From Nitrospirota bacterium (GTDB lineage: Bacteria; Nitrospirota; Leptospirillia; Leptospirillales; Leptospirillaceae): a stretch of 55,161 bases of DNA. The notes beneath the pieces are model-generated. The model was not told the origin of the DNA. It did not search any database and was given only the letters and a program-made list of their open reading frames with translations. The DNA is taken from assembly GCA_021828805.1 (NCBI GenBank), contig JAJZCZ010000002.1:1-55161 (forward strand), in the 5' to 3' direction. The translations under genes and the position numbers were made by a program. This document shows, in pieces, positions 8,737 through 19,974 of this stretch (position 1 is its first letter; each line of letters starts with the position of its first letter).

Positions 8737-11028
8737 CTACGGCACAACCGGGGGCGCAATCATATTCATGATGGGAGCCAGAGCCGCCACACCGTTTAAG
8801 CTGATGGTGAACCCGAAGCCTGTCTGAACAGGAAGAGGCGATGGTTCATTCACGATGTAATACATGAAGGCCCCCGACCAGCATTGTCCGTTGTAGCCGA
8901 GGTTAAAGGATTCCATCTGGGTCCCTGCCCCAGGCCCCTGCCCCAGGTCGTAATAGTAGGCGGCCCCCATGTAGAGACCATTGCTCGTACTGATTCCCAG
9001 ATAGGGCACGAGAAAGTTCGTCCCGAATGGCTGGGAGTAACTTTCGGTAATATCGGTGGGGCTGAAAAAATTGCCCATGATGGGGACATTCCCTGCATGG
9101 GCCTCGGTTTGACCGAGAATCGCGTTGAGCATGACGGGACCGGGAGCCACGGCGGCCTGATTGAACATGATCGCCGCATCCTCAGTCGGCACATCTCTCT
9201 GATACATGTCGTAGAACCCCTCGGCGAAGAAGGAGACCGGTTGACCGCTCAGGATGTGGATAGAGCCGTACACGGGAGAGTAAGGCGTCTGAATCGGGGA
9301 AAAAGGATCAAGAAGTGTCTGCCCTCCAAAGAACATCGTCTGGGCAGCTCCGGGAAGGGCTGAATACTGGTACGTATCGGCCAGCTTGAGGGAGACAAGT
9401 TCTTTTGACTGACCGTCTGCCCCCTGCCAGAAGAGCCGCTGGGTCAAGGCGAGCGTGGTTGCATTCATCCCGAAGACATTGTCAGAAAACCCGCTTTGAA
9501 TAATCTGGGTCTCATTGTTCTGGGGAGCATAGTCAAAGTCGAGATTAAGCTGGATCTGGTGGGTCAGGTCCCCCCCGCCGGATGTATAAAAGTCCTTTTC
9601 CACGACGGACTGGGCGCCGATCCCCAGATTGGGGACCGCCTGGTCAAAGGGAGTCGGCGTCTGGTAACCCTGGCTGTAAGCAGTGGTCAGGACACCGGCA
9701 TGCGGCGTGAGGACCACCGCGCCGTCACCCAGCACATAGGACCCCATGGCATGGGGATAGATAAGTCCCCGCTGGATCATCAGAGGACCGCTCTGGATTT
9801 CTGCCCCCGACAGGAACGAGGAAAAATAGATTCCGGAGCCCCCCAGCGAATAGTCAAAGAGGCTCGCGCTCCCTTGGGGGAGTTTGCTCACGGTGGTATT
9901 GAGCCCGGGGAAAATATCCTGATTATAGTCGGCGATGAGATTGATTTCGCTATTATCCTGGTAGGCATTCACATAGATTGTCGAAAGGAGCTCGGGGTTA
10001 AAGGCCATGGTAGAGCCCACGCTCATGAGCTGATAGAAGTCCTGCGCGTTGACGTAATTGATATTGCCCATAATGGAAACATTGTCGGTGTTATAACTGT
10101 AAAGGTCGGTCGTGGAGGAGATGTTTGTCCGGAGTCCCAGCGGCGTATAGTCAACCGCCTGGTTCGTGATATTGAGAAAAAGATTCTGGGTGGAGCTGAT
10201 GGCCTGGCGGTAGGTGACGCCTTCTCCGATTCCGAAGTTTGACATATCGTCCATCGTGACCGACAGGTCGTAGGACGGATCGAGATTCCAGAAAAAGGTG
10301 TCGTAGAGAACAAGACCCTGGACGGAGTTGAACTGGACGTACGGAAAGAGAAATCCTGACTTCTTTGAGGCCACGGGGAAGGAGAAGTACGGCATGTAGA
10401 GGGCTGGAACACCTTTGATATCAAGAGCGTTCGACAGCCCCGAGAAGGCATCCCCCAGCGTCATGTCTCCCGACAGCGTCGAGATCGACCAGGAGGGAGA
10501 GCTGTCCTTGTCGCAGTTGCAGGTCGTTACCGAGCCTTTTTTGACGTGGTAATGCTTATGATCCTTGCGGTGGATCACCTCTCCGGTGATGTGGTAGGTA
10601 TAGAGTATCTGGGTGTTGTTCATCGAGTAAAACTGCTTGGTCTTGACCTTCCCGTGGTACAGGATCGCTTCGCCGGTCAGAAGGTTCGCGCGGATTCTGT
10701 CCCCGGTCATCGTCGTCCGGGGTCCTTTAAAAATCACATGGCCTGCTCCCCAGACGATACTGGTCTTTTTGTTGAGAATCAGGGAGTCGGCCCGGAGAGA
10801 CCAGGGGTTGCGGGAGATGTAGGCGTGGCCATTGGCGTGCAGGAGAGAGGTCACCCGGTTGAGACGGATATGGTCAGCCAGCACAACAACCTTGTCGGTG
10901 TCGGCCCCCTTCAGCGGAGTGGAGGGGGGGACCGGGGTCGCACCCGCCACCTCTCCCCCCCAACACAAAAATGCGACCAGCACGAGGAGAATTCCAGAAA
11001 ACCGGACCAGACTCCTTCGAGGATTCAA
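8737..11028 (-). CDS. lptD: LPS-assembly protein LptD
   Basis: 763 aa, signal peptide, OstA-like N-terminal domain (VVLADHIRLNRVTSLLHANGHAYIS...), followed by LptD barrel segments (YMPYFSFPVASKKSGFLFP). Confidence 0.85.
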   Translation of the reverse strand: MNPRRSLVRFSGILLVLVAFLCWGGEVAGATPVPPSTPLKGADTDKVVVLADHIRLNRVTSLLHANGHAYISRNPWSLRADSLILNKKTSIVWGAGHVIFKGPRTTMTGDRIRANLLTGEAILYHGKVKTKQFYSMNNTQILYTYHITGEVIHRKDHKHYHVKKGSVTTCNCDKDSSPSWSISTLSGDMTLGDAFSGLSNALDIKGVPALYMPYFSFPVASKKSGFLFPYVQFNSVQGLVLYDTFFWNLDPSYDLSVTMDDMSNFGIGEGVTYRQAISSTQNLFLNITNQAVDYTPLGLRTNISSTTDLYSYNTDNVSIMGNINYVNAQDFYQLMSVGSTMAFNPELLSTIYVNAYQDNSEINLIADYNQDIFPGLNTTVSKLPQGSASLFDYSLGGSGIYFSSFLSGAEIQSGPLMIQRGLIYPHAMGSYVLGDGAVVLTPHAGVLTTAYSQGYQTPTPFDQAVPNLGIGAQSVVEKDFYTSGGGDLTHQIQLNLDFDYAPQNNETQIIQSGFSDNVFGMNATTLALTQRLFWQGADGQSKELVSLKLADTYQYSALPGAAQTMFFGGQTLLDPFSPIQTPYSPVYGSIHILSGQPVSFFAEGFYDMYQRDVPTEDAAIMFNQAAVAPGPVMLNAILGQTEAHAGNVPIMGNFFSPTDITESYSQPFGTNFLVPYLGISTSNGLYMGAAYYYDLGQGPGAGTQMESFNLGYNGQCWSGAFMYYIVNEPSPLPVQTGFGFTISLNGVAALAPIMNMIAPPVVP

Positions 11029-12425
11029 GCGTCCTCCGAAAGGGGCCGATCCCTTTCGTTTCCGGAGAAGAGTACCGGACCGGAGGGAGGGATAAAGCGA
11101 GGGCGAATGGCGCCCAGAAGATAGAGTGAGCCGGTGACCACGAGAACTCGATCCGGAGACGCACGGCTCCAGTCAAGCGCCTTCTCAAGGAGATCCTCCC
11201 GACCTCCCCGCTCGATACAGGGATCGAGCTCTCCCCACATCCCCCGTACCTGCCCCTCCATGTCCCGGGCAGAGGCCCACCGCCCTCCCGCCGGAGCCTC
11301 ACCAAGAGAGGCATCCGGCAGAAAGAAGGCCCCGGAGGAAACCGGAGCCTCGCGGACAAGATCCAGCATCCGCTTCCAATCCTTGTCGGCATGGACGGCG
11401 AAGAGCCACCCGACCGACATCCTGGAGCCGACCCGGTCGAAAAGGGCGTGGAGGAGTCTCTCCATGGCCTCCGGATTGTGGGCCCCGTCGAGAAGAACCA
11501 GAGGATTGTGAGAAACCGTTTCAAATCGTCCGGGATGGCTGGCCCGGGCAATCCCCTCTCTAAAGCAGCTGACCGAAATCGGAAGAGGGCTCCACTCCAG
11601 AGCAGCAGCGGCTGCGGCGATATTTCCAGACTGGTAGGTCGCCGTCAGTGCCGGAGCGAAATGTCTTGTCCCCCATCGCCCCTGATATCGCAGCAGTCTT
11701 TTGCCATCCGGGGAGGGGCCACTTTCTCTCGCGGGATCCCCTCCCTCCCATGTCGCCTCAAAATCCCGACCCGAGAGGATCGGGAGAAACCCTGATCTTC
11801 TGCCCCGGTCAAGAAAGGCCGATCGCAGCTCCGGATCGGCCAGAACCGCCACAAATGGCCGGCCACGTCGCCCCACCGCCACCTTTTCCTCAAGAATCCG
11901 GAGAAGTCCCGGTCCGAGGATCTCTTCATGATCCAGAGAGACTCCCGTCAAAACGGTAACGATCGGGTCGGAGACCGTTGTCGCATCCCATCGTCCCCCC
12001 ATCCCTGCCTCGAGGACCACGCAGTCGACACCGGCTCTTCGAAAAGCCCGATGGGCCATGACCGTCAAAAACTCGAAAAACGTGAGGCCGAGATGGAGGG
12101 AGGTATTAAGGGCGGCCACTTCACGGACAAGGTCTGAAAAGACCCCGGGAGAGAGGATCTCTCCCGAGATGGCAATCCGTTCCCGGATATCGGAAAGATG
12201 AGGGGAGGTAAAACGGCCGGTCCTGTAGCCGGACTGACGCAGGATGGAGTCGACAAGGTGTGCGGTCGACCCTTTTCCGTTTGTCCCGACAATCTGGAAG
12301 GTCCGGGGGCTTCGCTCCGGATGGTCGAGGGCAGAAAGTGCCGCCTCGACTCTTTCAAGACCCGGCCTGATCCCAAAGCGCAAAAGCCCCGAAAGAATGG
12401 CGGAGACGTCCTCCGGCGGTGTCAC
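11025..12425 (-). CDS. folC: Folylpolyglutamate synthase / dihydrofolate synthase
   Basis: VGTNGKGSTAHLVDSILRQSGYRTGRFTSPHL P-loop, VLEAGMGGRWDATTV, VLLDGAHNPEAM. Confidence 0.93.
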   Translation of the reverse strand: MTPPEDVSAILSGLLRFGIRPGLERVEAALSALDHPERSPRTFQIVGTNGKGSTAHLVDSILRQSGYRTGRFTSPHLSDIRERIAISGEILSPGVFSDLVREVAALNTSLHLGLTFFEFLTVMAHRAFRRAGVDCVVLEAGMGGRWDATTVSDPIVTVLTGVSLDHEEILGPGLLRILEEKVAVGRRGRPFVAVLADPELRSAFLDRGRRSGFLPILSGRDFEATWEGGDPARESGPSPDGKRLLRYQGRWGTRHFAPALTATYQSGNIAAAAAALEWSPLPISVSCFREGIARASHPGRFETVSHNPLVLLDGAHNPEAMERLLHALFDRVGSRMSVGWLFAVHADKDWKRMLDLVREAPVSSGAFFLPDASLGEAPAGGRWASARDMEGQVRGMWGELDPCIERGGREDLLEKALDWSRASPDRVLVVTGSLYLLGAIRPRFIPPSGPVLFSGNERDRPLSEDA

Positions 12426-12428
12426 CCC

Positions 12429-13340
12429 CTACTGCTCCCCTCGGCAAGGTGAAGAGGCAGAGAGCGCTCCGTGGGGACCAAGATGGCAGAGAAGCCGCGC
12501 AAGCGTCTCCTTGAGATGCTTGCGCTCGACAATCATGTCGATGAAGCCGTGTTCCAGGAGAAACTCCGCCCGCTGAAAACCTTCAGGAAGCTGCTGACGG
12601 ATGGTCTGCTCGATGACTCTCGGACCGGCAAAACCGATCAGAGCCCGGGGTTCGGCAATGATGACATCTCCAAGCATGGCGAAGCTTGCTGTCACGCCTC
12701 CGAAGGTGGGGTCGGTCAGAACCGTGATGTAGGGAATCCCTTCCTTGCCGAGGCGGCCAACAGCGGCGGATGTCCGGGCCATCTGCATGAGGGAGAAAAT
12801 GCCTTCCTGCATCCGGGCGCCGCCGGAGGCGGTGACCAGGATCAGCGGGAGGCGGGATTCCAGCGCCCGGTCGGCGGCCCGCACGACCTTCTCGCCCACC
12901 ACCGAGCCCATCGACCCGCCCATGAAGTGAAAGGAGAAGAGACCGAGAACGGCCGGGATCCCCTCGATCCGGCACTCCCCCACCCTCACGGCGTCTTCAA
13001 GCCCGGTTTTTTTCTGGGCCGCGCGCAGACGTTCAGAGTAACGCTGGCTGTCGGTGAAGGACAGGGGGTCGGAGGAGACAACATCCCGGGCCACCTCGCT
13101 GAAGCTCTCCGCGTCCACCAGCTGTTCGAGGCGTTCCTCGAGGGTAATAGGGAAGTGATAGTTGCACTTCGGACACACCTTGCCGGCCCTGTCCACCTCC
13201 TTGCGATAGACAATCTGGCGGCAATGGTTGCACTTGATCCACAGCCCTTCAGGGATACGGACCTTCTTCCCGGAGTCCTCCTCCGGCTCACCCTTTGCCG
13301 CTCCCTTTCGATCCTTTCCCGGCCTGTCGAGCCAGCCCAT
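12429..13340 (-). CDS. accD: Acetyl-CoA carboxylase carboxyltransferase subunit beta
   Basis: [27 protein letters not shown] zinc finger; [34 protein letters not shown]; start at [11 protein letters not shown]. Confidence 0.94.
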   Translation of the reverse strand: MGWLDRPGKDRKGAAKGEPEEDSGKKVRIPEGLWIKCNHCRQIVYRKEVDRAGKVCPKCNYHFPITLEERLEQLVDAESFSEVARDVVSSDPLSFTDSQRYSERLRAAQKKTGLEDAVRVGECRIEGIPAVLGLFSFHFMGGSMGSVVGEKVVRAADRALESRLPLILVTASGGARMQEGIFSLMQMARTSAAVGRLGKEGIPYITVLTDPTFGGVTASFAMLGDVIIAEPRALIGFAGPRVIEQTIRQQLPEGFQRAEFLLEHGFIDMIVERKHLKETLARLLCHLGPHGALSASSPCRGEQ

Positions 13341-13354
13341 GTTTTGATTCTCCT

Positions 13355-14170
13355 TCAAGATTGAGGTTCTGCCTTGCGGCATGCCGCAACGAACTCGAGA
13401 AATGTTTTTTCCCATCGCCCGGGAGTTTCTTCTTCCCTGACAAGACGGCTTCCTACAATGACCCCGTCAGAAAATTCCAGAATCTCCCGGGCCATTCGTG
13501 GCTCGCTGACACCAAACCCCAGGCAGACCGGTAAGGAGGTCCACTCCCGCATGGCACCGACCTTCTCCCGGATGGAGCCGGTGAGGGACAGGGCCGATCC
13601 GGTGGTGCCCATGAGACCGACATAATAGACAAATCCCCGGGCCTCCCGGACAATCTTGCGGGCCCGGTCGGCAGGGGTCGTGGGCGAGACGAAACCCACG
13701 AGGTTGACCCCGAAGGAGCGAAAGATCGACCGATAGCCCCGCGCGTCCTCGAAGGAGAGATCGGGGATCACGACCCCTGCCACCCGTCCCGTCTCCCTCG
13801 CCTTTTTGCAGAAGGCCTCCACCCCCATATGGTGAAAGAGGTTGAAATAGGTCATCAGGTAAAGGGGCGGAAGCTCCTCTTTGGGAATTGTACCAAGCCA
13901 GTCAAGCAGCTCGGGAAGAGCGGTCTCGTGGCGCAAGGATCTTCGGGCAGCCTCCTGGATGACCGGCCCGTCGGCCGTCGGATCGGAAAAAGGGACCCCC
14001 AGCTCCACGGCAAAGACCCCGGAAGAGGCCGCCAGCCGGAGATAGCGCCGCGTGGTGTCCAGGTCGGGATCTCCGGCCACAAGATAGGGAATAAGTGCCG
14101 GAGGCGTGACCCCGCGCTTGAAGGAGCCCCGCGACAAAGAACCTCGTCGCATTGAACGTCCCGACTTCAC
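13355..14170 (-). CDS. trpA: Tryptophan synthase alpha subunit
   Basis: [49 protein letters not shown]. Confidence 0.95.
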   Translation of the reverse strand: MKSGRSMRRGSLSRGSFKRGVTPPALIPYLVAGDPDLDTTRRYLRLAASSGVFAVELGVPFSDPTADGPVIQEAARRSLRHETALPELLDWLGTIPKEELPPLYLMTYFNLFHHMGVEAFCKKARETGRVAGVVIPDLSFEDARGYRSIFRSFGVNLVGFVSPTTPADRARKIVREARGFVYYVGLMGTTGSALSLTGSIREKVGAMREWTSLPVCLGFGVSEPRMAREILEFSDGVIVGSRLVREEETPGRWEKTFLEFVAACRKAEPQS

Positions 14171-15423
14171 AGTTTCTCCCCCTTCTCCTCGAGCAGTCGG
14201 GAGACCTCCATCACATCCTTGTCCCCGCGTCCCGAAAGGTTCACGAGAATATTCCTGTCCCGGGGAAGGGTCTTCGCCAGGCGCAAGGCGTAGGCCACGG
14301 CATGGGAGCTCTCAAGCGCCGGAATGATCCCCTCCGTGCGGGAAAGAGTGCGGAAGGCCGCCAGCGCCTCGTCGTCCCCCACAGAGTCGAAGACGATCCG
14401 GCCGGTTCCCCGATAGTAGGCAAGCTCAGGTCCCACCGCTGAGTAGTCGAGGCCGGCAGAGACGGAATGAGTGTTTTCGATCTGCCCGTCGCGATCCTGA
14501 AGAACGTAGGTACGGGTTCCCTGCAGAACCCCCACCGAGCCTCCGGCAAATCGTGCCGCGTGAAGGCCGGGAGAGATGGCGATCCCCCCGGCTTCCACCC
14601 CAAACATCCGAACTCCCGCATCCTTGATAAAGGGATGGAGGAGGCCGATGGCATTGCTCCCTCCTCCTACGCAGGCGACGAGTGCGTCAGGCAGAGATCC
14701 GACCCGCTTCATGAACTGCCGGCGGGCCTCCTGACCGATCACCGACTGGAAAGTACGAACCATGAGGGGAAAGGGGTGGGGGCCAAAGGCCGTTCCCAGG
14801 AGATAGTGTGTTTCCCCGACGGTGCGGGACCAGTCTCTCAGCGCTTCGCTGATGGCATCCTTCAGGGTCCGACCTCCCAGGTCGACCGGGCTCACCACCG
14901 CTCCCAGAAGCTTCATACGAAAAACATTGAGCGCCTGCCTGCGAACGTCCTCCGACCCCATATAGATCTGGCAGGAAAATCCGAGCTTGGCCGCCACCGT
15001 CGCCGTCGCAACCCCATGCTGCCCTGCCCCGGTTTCGGCAATAAGACGGCTCTTGCCCATCTGCCGGGCAAGGAGCGCCTGTCCCACGGCATTCGTGATC
15101 TTGTGGGCTCCGGTGTGATTCAAGTCCTCACGCTTGAGCCAGATCCGGGCCCCACCCATTTCGCGGGAGAGGGCCTCTGCCAGGTAGAGCGGAGTCGGGC
15201 GGCCCGAATACTCGGCAAGCATCTCGTGAAACTCCTTCCGGAAGTCCGGATTCCGCCATGCCGTCTTGAAGGCATCCTCAAGCTCAAGAAGCGCCGGCAT
15301 GAGGGTCTCAGAGACAAAGCGTCCTCCAAATTCCCCGAAGTATCCCCGATAGTCAGGAAGAGACGGGGACGATGGCCGCGACTTTTTCCGGCTCTTTTCC
15401 AACGCTGCCACTCCTTTGATCAC
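14167..15423 (-). CDS. trpB: Tryptophan synthase beta subunit
   Basis: [60 protein letters not shown]. Confidence 0.96.
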   Translation of the reverse strand: MIKGVAALEKSRKKSRPSSPSLPDYRGYFGEFGGRFVSETLMPALLELEDAFKTAWRNPDFRKEFHEMLAEYSGRPTPLYLAEALSREMGGARIWLKREDLNHTGAHKITNAVGQALLARQMGKSRLIAETGAGQHGVATATVAAKLGFSCQIYMGSEDVRRQALNVFRMKLLGAVVSPVDLGGRTLKDAISEALRDWSRTVGETHYLLGTAFGPHPFPLMVRTFQSVIGQEARRQFMKRVGSLPDALVACVGGGSNAIGLLHPFIKDAGVRMFGVEAGGIAISPGLHAARFAGGSVGVLQGTRTYVLQDRDGQIENTHSVSAGLDYSAVGPELAYYRGTGRIVFDSVGDDEALAAFRTLSRTEGIIPALESSHAVAYALRLAKTLPRDRNILVNLSGRGDKDVMEVSRLLEEKGEKL

Positions 15424-16079
15424 GACGACCTCTCCCAGGCTCGCACATTCTCGACAAAGGCTCTTACTCGCCCTGCATCCTTCAGCCCCGGGTGGGACTC
15501 AACCCTTGAACTCACATCCACGCCGAAGGGGCGCCGCCCCTCCCCGCTCCCCGGGGGACAGACAGCGCTGAGCGCTGCCGCCACTCCTTCCGGAGAAAGC
15601 CCTCCGGAGAGAACCACCGGAAGAGGCCAGGGAACCTCTGTTAAGGTTCCGTAGTTCCATCCCTCCCCCGTCCCCCCCAGGCCTTTGGCAGAGCGTCCTT
15701 CCACCAGAAGGCGAAGAGCGGTATGAGGAGCATCAAGAGGGCTCGTTCCATCCCAGCGTACCGCATGCATCCAGGGAATGCCGAAGGAGCCAAGACGCGC
15801 ATCCGCCTCCCGGCCGAGGGGACCCCCATGCCACTGGATCAGGTCAATCCCGAGCCGGTCCACTGTCTCTTCTATCCTGTCCCAGTCCGGCTCGGTGAAG
15901 ACGGCCACTTTTTCAAGCTTCCCCGAGAGGGCTTCGACAATGAGCGCCGCCCGTTCAAAGGTGAGAGTCCGGGAAGACCGGGCCGAGAACATCAGTCCAA
16001 TGGCGTCCGCCCCTGACTTCTCCACCAGGAGCGCATCCTCCGGCCGGGTGATCCCGCAGATCTTAATCCACAGTCCCAC
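15420..16079 (-). CDS. trpF: Phosphoribosylanthranilate isomerase
   Basis: [51 protein letters not shown]; start inferred at GTG 16079 ([10 protein letters not shown]). Confidence 0.92.
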   Translation of the reverse strand: MGLWIKICGITRPEDALLVEKSGADAIGLMFSARSSRTLTFERAALIVEALSGKLEKVAVFTEPDWDRIEETVDRLGIDLIQWHGGPLGREADARLGSFGIPWMHAVRWDGTSPLDAPHTALRLLVEGRSAKGLGGTGEGWNYGTLTEVPWPLPVVLSGGLSPEGVAAALSAVCPPGSGEGRRPFGVDVSSRVESHPGLKDAGRVRAFVENVRAWERSS

Positions 16080-16857
16080 AGAACTCCTCCAGAGCCTGTC
16101 CCGGATCAGACGCGAGAAGGAAGCTCTCTCCCACCAGGACGAAGTCGGCACCGAGCTCCCCCATCCGGAGGTAATCGGCACGATTTTTGAGGCCGCTTTC
16201 GGCCACCCGGAGGATCCCCGGGGGAATCCCCGCAAGAAGATGGGCTCCGCGGTCCCAGTCAATGGTCAGGGTGTCGAGATCCCGGCTGTTGACTCCCACG
16301 ACCTGGGCACCGGCCGACAGGGCTCGCCCGACCTCGTCCCCCGTATGCGTCTCCACCAGAACCGTCAATCCAAGCGAGGTCCCAAGGTGCAGCAATTCGG
16401 AAAGAAGCTCTCCCGGAAGGATCCTGACAATCAGGAGAAGGATGTCCGCTCCCGCCACCCGGCTCTCAATCACCTGATAAGGATCAACCACGAAGTCTTT
16501 CCGGAGAAGGGGCAGAGCCTCTCCGGCAGGAGATTGACGGATCCGGGTCAGGTCCCCGAGCTCCCCGCCGAAGAAGGGGGTGTCCGTAAGGATCGAAAGG
16601 GCCCGGGCCCCCGACCGGTGATAGGACGCGGCGATGGAAACAGGGTCGTAAGGGTCCCGGATGAGTCCCCGGGACGGACTACGGCGCTTCATCTCCGCAA
16701 TGACTCCCGGACGGGCTGAGAGGTCTTTCCCTGACCTTAAGGGACGAACCGGAGGAGCCGATGGAAGGGCCCGCTCAAGATCTGTCAGGGAGCGAAGTTT
16801 TTTTGCTGCGGAGACTTCGTCACGCTTCCGGGAGATGATATCGTCGAGGAGGCTCAC
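16063..16857 (-). CDS. trpC: Indole-3-glycerol phosphate synthase
   Basis: VIAEMKRRSPSRGLI, LLRKDFVVDPYQVIESRVAGADILLLIV, VGVNSRDLDTL, VAESGLKNRADY. Confidence 0.95.
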   Translation of the reverse strand: MSLLDDIISRKRDEVSAAKKLRSLTDLERALPSAPPVRPLRSGKDLSARPGVIAEMKRRSPSRGLIRDPYDPVSIAASYHRSGARALSILTDTPFFGGELGDLTRIRQSPAGEALPLLRKDFVVDPYQVIESRVAGADILLLIVRILPGELLSELLHLGTSLGLTVLVETHTGDEVGRALSAGAQVVGVNSRDLDTLTIDWDRGAHLLAGIPPGILRVAESGLKNRADYLRMGELGADFVLVGESFLLASDPGQALEEFCGTVD

Positions 16858-17876
16858 GAAAGGCTTTCCTTCTGAATAGCGGAGAGGACCTCCCGGGCCT
16901 TGCCCGAGTCAATCGCTGCCCGGGCAAGTTCCACGCCCTCCGGCAGAGTACGCGCCTTTCCGGCCACAACAAATCCTGGAGCCGCTCCGGCCAGAACCCA
17001 GTCCCGGAGAGGAAGTTTCTCTCCTTCGAGGACGGTCCGGATCCGGGCGGCGTTTTCCATGCGGTCTCCCCCCTTGGCCGCTTCGACAGGTGAGGGAGAG
17101 AGGCCGAAGTCGGCGGCCCGAAGCTCACTCCAGATCTTCTTGCCTTGTGACAGGTGCAGGAAGGTCGTCGTGGAGGAGAGGTTCACCTCGTCGAGGCCGT
17201 CTCCGTGAAGAGCCACTACCTCCCGGCTTCCCGTCTTCTCCAGGACATCGACGACCGTCTCAAGGCGCTTCGCATCGTAGACCCCGATCACCTGGCGCCG
17301 CACCCCGGCCGGGTTGACCAACGGACCCAGGAGGTTGAAGAGGGTACGGATCCCCAGTTCGCGCCGGACCCCGGCGGCAACACGAAGGGCCGGATGGTAG
17401 AAGGGGGCAAAGAGAAAGGTCAGTCCCGTCTTCCGATAGATATGGAGCGCCTTTTCCGGATTCACCTCCACCGGGATGCCAAGCGCCTCCAGCACATCCG
17501 CCGATCCGGCCTGGCTCGAAACAGCACGGTTTCCGTGTTTGACGACCCCCACCCCCCCGGCAGCAAGGACGAAGGAGACAGCGGTGGAAAGGTTGACCGT
17601 CCCCGCCCGGTCCCCGCCTGTTCCGCAGACGTCGATCGCCTCTTCGAGAGAACCGGGAGCCTCCGGGGGAAAGGGATGGCACCGGCTCCGGATCGCATCG
17701 ACGGCCCCACTGATCTCATCGGAGCTCTCCCCCTTTGAGGCCAGTGCCACAAGAATCGCCGCGAGGAGAACTTCCGACACCTTGCCATCCATGACCTCTC
17801 CCATCACGGAGGCCATTTCGTCGCGCCCGAGCGAGCGGCCCGAAGTCAGGGCCGCCAGTGCCTCCCGGGGTGTCAC
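16854..17876 (-). CDS. trpD: Anthranilate phosphoribosyltransferase
   Basis: DVCGTGGDRAGTVNLSTAVSFVLAAGGVGVVKHGNRAVSSQAGSADVLEALG, RTLFNLLGPLVNPA. Confidence 0.96.
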   Translation of the reverse strand: MTPREALAALTSGRSLGRDEMASVMGEVMDGKVSEVLLAAILVALASKGESSDEISGAVDAIRSRCHPFPPEAPGSLEEAIDVCGTGGDRAGTVNLSTAVSFVLAAGGVGVVKHGNRAVSSQAGSADVLEALGIPVEVNPEKALHIYRKTGLTFLFAPFYHPALRVAAGVRRELGIRTLFNLLGPLVNPAGVRRQVIGVYDAKRLETVVDVLEKTGSREVVALHGDGLDEVNLSSTTTFLHLSQGKKIWSELRAADFGLSPSPVEAAKGGDRMENAARIRTVLEGEKLPLRDWVLAGAAPGFVVAGKARTLPEGVELARAAIDSGKAREVLSAIQKESLS

Positions 17877-18484
17877 GACGCGGAGCTCCCCTTCGGAGAA
17901 GTGGCTCCATGGCGCTTCGCCAGATCGACAAAGTTTGCCAGGATTGTCTTCCCGTGGAGGGTCAGGATGGATTCGGGATGGAACTGGACACCATAAACCG
18001 GGAGATATTGGTGAGCCAGCGCCATGACCTCTCCCTCCTCTGTCCGGGCCGTCACCCGGATTTCCTCCGGAAGGGAGCTCTCGAGAACGATAAGGGAGTG
18101 GTAGCGAGTGGCCTCAAAAGGGCTGGGAATCCCGGCAAAGAGTGCCGAGCCATCGTGAAAGACGGGAGAGGTCTTTCCATGCATCAAGCGGGGGGCGCGG
18201 ACCACCGTCCCGCCAAAGACCTCCCCGATGGTCTGGTGGCCAAGACAGACGCCAAGAATCGGCAGACGCTCCCCCAGCGACCGAACGATCTCCGGACAAA
18301 TTCCCGAATCCGCCGGTGTCCCCGGTCCGGGAGAGAGGACAATCGCCTCATATCCCCCCGACTCGATCTCCGCGAGGGTGATCCGGTCGTTCCGGAAGAC
18401 CTCCATCTCCACCCCCAGCTCCCAGAAGTACTGGACGAGGTTGTAGGTGAAGGAGTCGTAGTTATCGATCATCAAAAAAGCCAT
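17873..18484 (-). CDS. trpG: Anthranilate synthase component II / glutamine amidotransferase
   Basis: MIDNYDSFTYNLVQYF, LSPGPGTPADSG, PILGVCLGHQTI, YGVQFHPESILT. Confidence 0.94.
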   Translation of the reverse strand: MAFLMIDNYDSFTYNLVQYFWELGVEMEVFRNDRITLAEIESGGYEAIVLSPGPGTPADSGICPEIVRSLGERLPILGVCLGHQTIGEVFGGTVVRAPRLMHGKTSPVFHDGSALFAGIPSPFEATRYHSLIVLESSLPEEIRVTARTEEGEVMALAHQYLPVYGVQFHPESILTLHGKTILANFVDLAKRHGATSPKGSSAS

Positions 18485-19974
18485 GGTCCCTCGCTCGCAT
18501 GAGTGATCTCCAGCGCTCGGACCATCGCCTGCGCCTTGGCGAGAATTTCCTGGTTCTCCTTTTCCGGATCACTGTCCGCAACGATCCCGGCTCCCGCCTG
18601 GAAGAAGCCTTTTTTGCCGGAAAGAAAGACCGAACGGATCGCAATGGCCAGGTCCACCTCTCCCGAAAAGGCCACGACGCCCACGCATCCGGCATAGGGA
18701 CCTCTCCGGATCGTCTCAAGCTCTTCGATGATTTCCATGGCCCGGACCTTGGGAGCCCCGGAGAGAGTCCCGGCGGGGTGGGCTGCCCGAATGACGTCGA
18801 GGCCCGTCTTTCCGGACGCCAGGCGGCCCTTTACATGGCTCACGATATGGATGACATGGGAGTAGCGCTCGAGAACCATCATCTCGCTCACCTCCACGCC
18901 CCCCTTTGCCGCAACCCGCCCCACATCGTTTCTTCCCAGATCAACCAGCATGACATGCTCGGCCCGTTCCTTGGGGTCGGCCAGAAGCGCTTGAGAGCGT
19001 CGCTCGTCCTCTTCGGGATCCCCCGAACGACGAACGGTCCCGGCGATGGGACGGAGATCCACAATATCCCCCGTCACCCTGACAAAAAGTTCCGGAGAGG
19101 AGCCCACCAGGGCCCGCTCGCCCTGTTCGATCAGAAAAAGATAGGGAGAGGGATTGATGGAGCGCAGGACCCGGTAAAGAGTGAGCGGAGAGGCCTCCCA
19201 GTCGAACTCGAAACGGCGGGAGAGCACAACCTGAAAGATATCTCCGGCCCGGATATGCTCCTTCGCCCGCTCAACGGACCGTTTGAAGCTTTCGGCATCG
19301 GTCGTCTCACGAAGAACAAGGGGTCCGGCCCCTCCGGACGGCTTCTCGGGAGGCCGGGAAAGAGAAAGGGCCTGCCAGAAAGAAGAGAGGCGCAGGGTCG
19401 CCTCTTCGAAGAGGTTTGACGGATTCCCGTTTTCCCGGTCGACCCAGGTCAGGATTTTGAGGCGCTGGAGGGCATGGTCGAAGATCACCATGATCTCGGG
19501 AAGAATGAAGGAGAGGTCGGGGAAGTCATCGACGGAGGGAAGAGCCGCCGGAAGGCGCTCAAAGCAGCGGACAATATCGTAGCCCAGATATCCGACCACC
19601 CCCTGGGCAAAGACAGGAAGACGGGCATCGATCCCGGCATTGAGCTCTGCCACCGCGCGGGAAAACTCTTCAAAGAGATCCCCGGAGCGCTCCGTCATCT
19701 CCGTCCGCTGCCCCTCCTTGAAGCGTTCGATCCGAAGCCCCTTTCCCAGCGACCCGGAAAAGGAGACAAGCACTCCGGAGCCGACGAAGGAATACCGCCC
19801 CCACCGCTCCCCTCCTGTTGCACTCTCCAGAAGGAACCTCGGAGACTGTGGCGGGAGGGCCGCATAGGCCGCAGGGGGGGTCAGCAAATCGGAGAGGGCT
19901 TCCCCGATGACGGGAACGAGGCGATTCTTCTGGAGGGACTGGCGCACCTCGTCGGGCGAAGTCAGAATTCTCAC
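18472..19974 (-). CDS. trpE: Anthranilate synthase component I
   Basis: GDIFQVVLSRRFE, NPSPYLFLIEQGERALVGSSPE, DLRPIAGTVRRS, HMVxxLVDLGRNDVGR-type region, PAGTLSGAPKVRAMEIIEELE. Start inferred as GTG 19974 overlapping the upstream stop (GTGA). Confidence 0.94.
   Translation of the reverse strand: MRILTSPDEVRQSLQKNRLVPVIGEALSDLLTPPAAYAALPPQSPRFLLESATGGERWGRYSFVGSGVLVSFSGSLGKGLRIERFKEGQRTEMTERSGDLFEEFSRAVAELNAGIDARLPVFAQGVVGYLGYDIVRCFERLPAALPSVDDFPDLSFILPEIMVIFDHALQRLKILTWVDRENGNPSNLFEEATLRLSSFWQALSLSRPPEKPSGGAGPLVLRETTDAESFKRSVERAKEHIRAGDIFQVVLSRRFEFDWEASPLTLYRVLRSINPSPYLFLIEQGERALVGSSPELFVRVTGDIVDLRPIAGTVRRSGDPEEDERRSQALLADPKERAEHVMLVDLGRNDVGRVAAKGGVEVSEMMVLERYSHVIHIVSHVKGRLASGKTGLDVIRAAHPAGTLSGAPKVRAMEIIEELETIRRGPYAGCVGVVAFSGEVDLAIAIRSVFLSGKKGFFQAGAGIVADSDPEKENQEILAKAQAMVRALEITHASEGPWLF

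Noticed and set aside
9496-10242. 248 aa plus-strand ORF inside lptD
   Set aside because: Antisense shadow of a well-supported lptD frame; composition typical of GC-rich complementary frames.
14467-15654. 395 aa plus-strand ORF opposite trpB/trpF
   Set aside because: Long only because of GC-rich codon bias; trpB/trpF motifs on the minus strand are unambiguous.
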